A stretch of DNA of 45,170 nt from contig CAYJFD010000017.1 in assembly GCA_964369605.1 (NCBI GenBank), forward strand, positions 1 through 45,170, given 5' to 3'. Below the pieces are notes generated by a model, which searched no databases, was not told the DNA's origin, and was given only the letters and a program-made list of their open reading frames with translations. Numbering within the stretch: position 1 is the stretch's first letter; the number at the start of each line of letters is the position of its first letter. This stretch comes from CAYJFD01 sp964369605 (GTDB taxonomy: Bacteria; Bacteroidota; Bacteroidia; Bacteroidales; UBA932). A program made the position numbers and the translations under genes. This document shows positions 43,701 through 45,170 of the stretch, piece after piece.

Positions 43701-44749
43701 ATAGCTACAAATCTTATATACCAAGTTAGGCCTAAATTAAAGGTGTGGGTTGAGGGTGAGTTGTTGGCTGCCCAGAAGAAATGTAATCTAAGATCGTTTC
43801 TGTTTTTCTTTAGAGGGTAAAATTCTGCTCCTAGGCCATAGAAATGATACTTAGTTCCAGGTAGTACTACTCTATCGTAAGCCATAGTATAATTCATCGC
43901 AGGATCTGGAAGTTCTTCTTGAGCTAGGTTTTGATCGTACCCACTCTTTGAGAAGATGCTAAACGAGTCGTTTACCTTATATATAGCGTTTAATATAACT
44001 GAATAATCACTAAAGAAATTTTCCTGGAGTGAACTTGCCCTGTTCATCCAATCCATCTCTAATGTTAGTTTTCCTAAATTTACTTTTGCTCCGATAGCTA
44101 TATAGTTAATATATCTCCCTTTTTCGTACTCAATAAAGTTAACAGAAGAAATAGTGCTTATATTCTCTGATATATTTCCATACCACATAAAATTATATGC
44201 AAAAATAGAATCAAATGCTTGAGTAGAGAATGGAGAATTTTGAAACTGGAAGGAAAATTTATGTTTGGAGTTATCTGTTAAATATGAGGTGCTTACCCCG
44301 AACTGATAGGCTGTACAGTTATTCCAGAATGCACTTGCATAAAATATACTAATAGGGGCCACATCATATTCGTAGCCGCCTATACCAACTACTTGTTTTC
44401 CGGCATTAATACTCCAGTTTCTATTGATTTTATAATCGAGAGTAATGATGTCTGTAGCTTTAAAAAACTCTTTAGGATCGGAGTTGTTTGAAACAAGTCT
44501 ATATCGAAAAGAATAGCTTACTTTATCACCTAGCTGTCCTCCAAGAACTAGATTCATATATTTGCCTGCGAAGCCATAATAATCATCAAATTTCTTATCT
44601 GAATTTTGCCTTAATATATATTCTCCATCCATTCTTAACTCCAGGTCGAGCTTTGTGAGGTAGTTTATATCTGTCTTAGATGTGTTGGTATTGGCTTTAG
44701 TTAGTAAGCTTATAAAAATAATAGTTATGCTTAAAATTAATCGTCTCAT
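43697..44749 (-). CDS. Predicted outer-membrane porin
   Basis: Exported barrel protein of 350 aa with a signal peptide (about 1-19). The sequence is made of alternating beta strands, with an N-terminal strand reading LDLELRMDGEYILRQ and late strands reading KYHFYGLGAEFYPL and LRLHFFWAANNS. This looks like the phosphate-selective porin O/P-like group of Bacteroidetes, though the assignment rests on overall pattern and not on a strict motif. A -7 element lies about 24 bases upstream, immediately after the terminator of the gene to the right. Confidence 0.75.
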   Translation of the reverse strand: MRRLILSITIIFISLLTKANTNTSKTDINYLTKLDLELRMDGEYILRQNSDKKFDDYYGFAGKYMNLVLGGQLGDKVSYSFRYRLVSNNSDPKEFFKATDIITLDYKINRNWSINAGKQVVGIGGYEYDVAPISIFYASAFWNNCTAYQFGVSTSYLTDNSKHKFSFQFQNSPFSTQAFDSIFAYNFMWYGNISENISTISSVNFIEYEKGRYINYIAIGAKVNLGKLTLEMDWMNRASSLQENFFSDYSVILNAIYKVNDSFSIFSKSGYDQNLAQEELPDPAMNYTMAYDRVVLPGTKYHFYGLGAEFYPLKKNRNDLRLHFFWAANNSPSTHTFNLGLTWYIRFVAI

Positions 44750-44772
44750 TTATGCAAATTTAATATGGGGCG

Positions 44773-44780
44773 CAAATATA
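44773..44780 (-). promoter_or_regulatory. -7 element for the porin gene
   Basis: The minus strand reads TATATTTG (TAnnTTTG), 24 bases before the ATG. A second match at 44755-44762 is too near the ATG to leave a leader. Confidence 0.5.
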
Positions 44781-44783
44781 TAA

Positions 44784-44810
44784 AAAAAGCCGACTCAAAA
44801 AGCCGGCTTT
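44784..44810 (-). terminator. Terminator of the gene at the right edge
   Basis: Stem AAAGCCG (44786-44792) with CGGCTTT (44804-44810). On the minus strand it is followed by a T run. It lies 19 bases after the stop of the partial gene and just before the porin promoter. Confidence 0.8.
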
Positions 44811-44828
44811 GAAGTATTTATAGGACTC

Positions 44829-45170
44829 TTAAAAAATAGATTTTGCAGTTGATTCTAGAATAATTAAAGCTTTTCGACTAAAGGCATGCTCTTTACTGTA
44901 TTTACTGCTATCATATTTATTAGGATGAAATGCTGGATAATCTATTTTACAGTCATAACCAGAGAATTCTGACAAATTATCGTAAGGTCTTGAAATAATA
45001 TACATCGCTGGCATATAAAGGGTTTCTGTATCTTTATGACCTTCTACTGAGGTGGAGGTTACAGTATAAGAATAAGGATTTATTTCAAATACCTTCTTAT
45101 AATTCACAGCCTCTGCGTTTATTTCTTCTATAACTTCTTCTGTAAGCTCTCCTAAATTTAGCGATGAATA
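44829..45170 (-). CDS. Partial gene of unknown function (3' end only)
   Basis: The frame is open from the window edge to a stop at 44829, giving the last 113 residues. The GTG at 45107 is probably not the start, because the frame continues upstream with normal acidic coding sequence (LGELTEEVIEEINAEAV). The end of the protein has Tyr-rich text (IDYPAFHPNKYDSSKYSKEH). I recognise no family. It has its own terminator and is on the same strand as the porin gene. Confidence 0.6.
   Translation of the reverse strand, partial: YSSLNLGELTEEVIEEINAEAVNYKKVFEINPYSYTVTSTSVEGHKDTETLYMPAMYIISRPYDNLSEFSGYDCKIDYPAFHPNKYDSSKYSKEHAFSRKALIILESTAKSIF

Noticed and set aside
44829..45107. Complete 92-aa gene starting at GTG 45107
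   Set aside because: The frame stays open to the window edge with normal coding sequence, so this is the 3' part of a longer gene.

Overview
The window is a stretch of chromosome from an AT-rich Bacteroidetes, most likely a member of the Bacteroidales. This rests on several observations. There are Bacteroidetes-restricted families (GSCFA, HmuY, DUF3108, short lipoproteins with an early Cys). The short-chain type of threonine dehydrogenase, an RnfBCDGEA set and a complete hmu haem-uptake locus are present. The Bacteroidetes -7 promoter motif TAnnTTTG recurs upstream of most lead genes. I cannot resolve the family or species. I see no rRNA, tRNA, CRISPR array, insertion sequence or phage gene, so this is mostly core chromosome with a few lineage-specific pieces.

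Layout. Bases 1-470 hold the terminator of an off-window gene and a pair of 56-bp palindromic repeats. Bases 470-4507 (minus) carry an M28 peptidase, a large unknown lipoprotein and a GSCFA protein. Bases 4600-5553 (plus) are an L-threonine 3-dehydrogenase. Bases 5680-8769 (plus) hold two copies of a two-gene unit, a predicted small outer-membrane barrel plus a lipoprotein. Bases 8776-16006 (minus) are a tight operon read alaS, lptF-fmt fusion, tgt, lptG. Bases 16092-29228 (plus) are fifteen genes with no gap above 28 bases: two M23 peptidases, a MerR regulator, a Nif3-like protein, a zinc-ribbon coiled-coil protein, a class III aminotransferase, dnaB, a DUF3108 protein, an RseC-like protein, rnfBCDGEA and a TPR protein. 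metG follows on the minus strand (29273-31333).

Bases 31529-40270 (plus) are a haem acquisition operon in the order hmuR, hmuY, hmuS, hmuT, hmuU, hmuV. In the expected pathway the lipoprotein HmuY captures haem and HmuR carries it across the outer membrane. HmuS, a CobN-like membrane-anchored protein, is thought to remove the iron. HmuU and HmuV look like an ExbB/ExbD-type proton-driven pair. A 32-bp near-perfect palindrome overlaps the -33 region of the hmuR promoter and is a good candidate operator. The right end carries an OPT-family oligopeptide transporter (minus), a clostripain-like lipoprotein protease (plus), a porin (minus) and the 3' part of an unknown gene.

The points most worth a second look are the in-frame LptF-Fmt fusion, the hmuR palindrome, the HmuUV motor idea, the apparent Met ligands in HmuY, the duplicated barrel/lipoprotein unit, the Tgt lacking its zinc cysteines, and the palindromic repeats at the left end.
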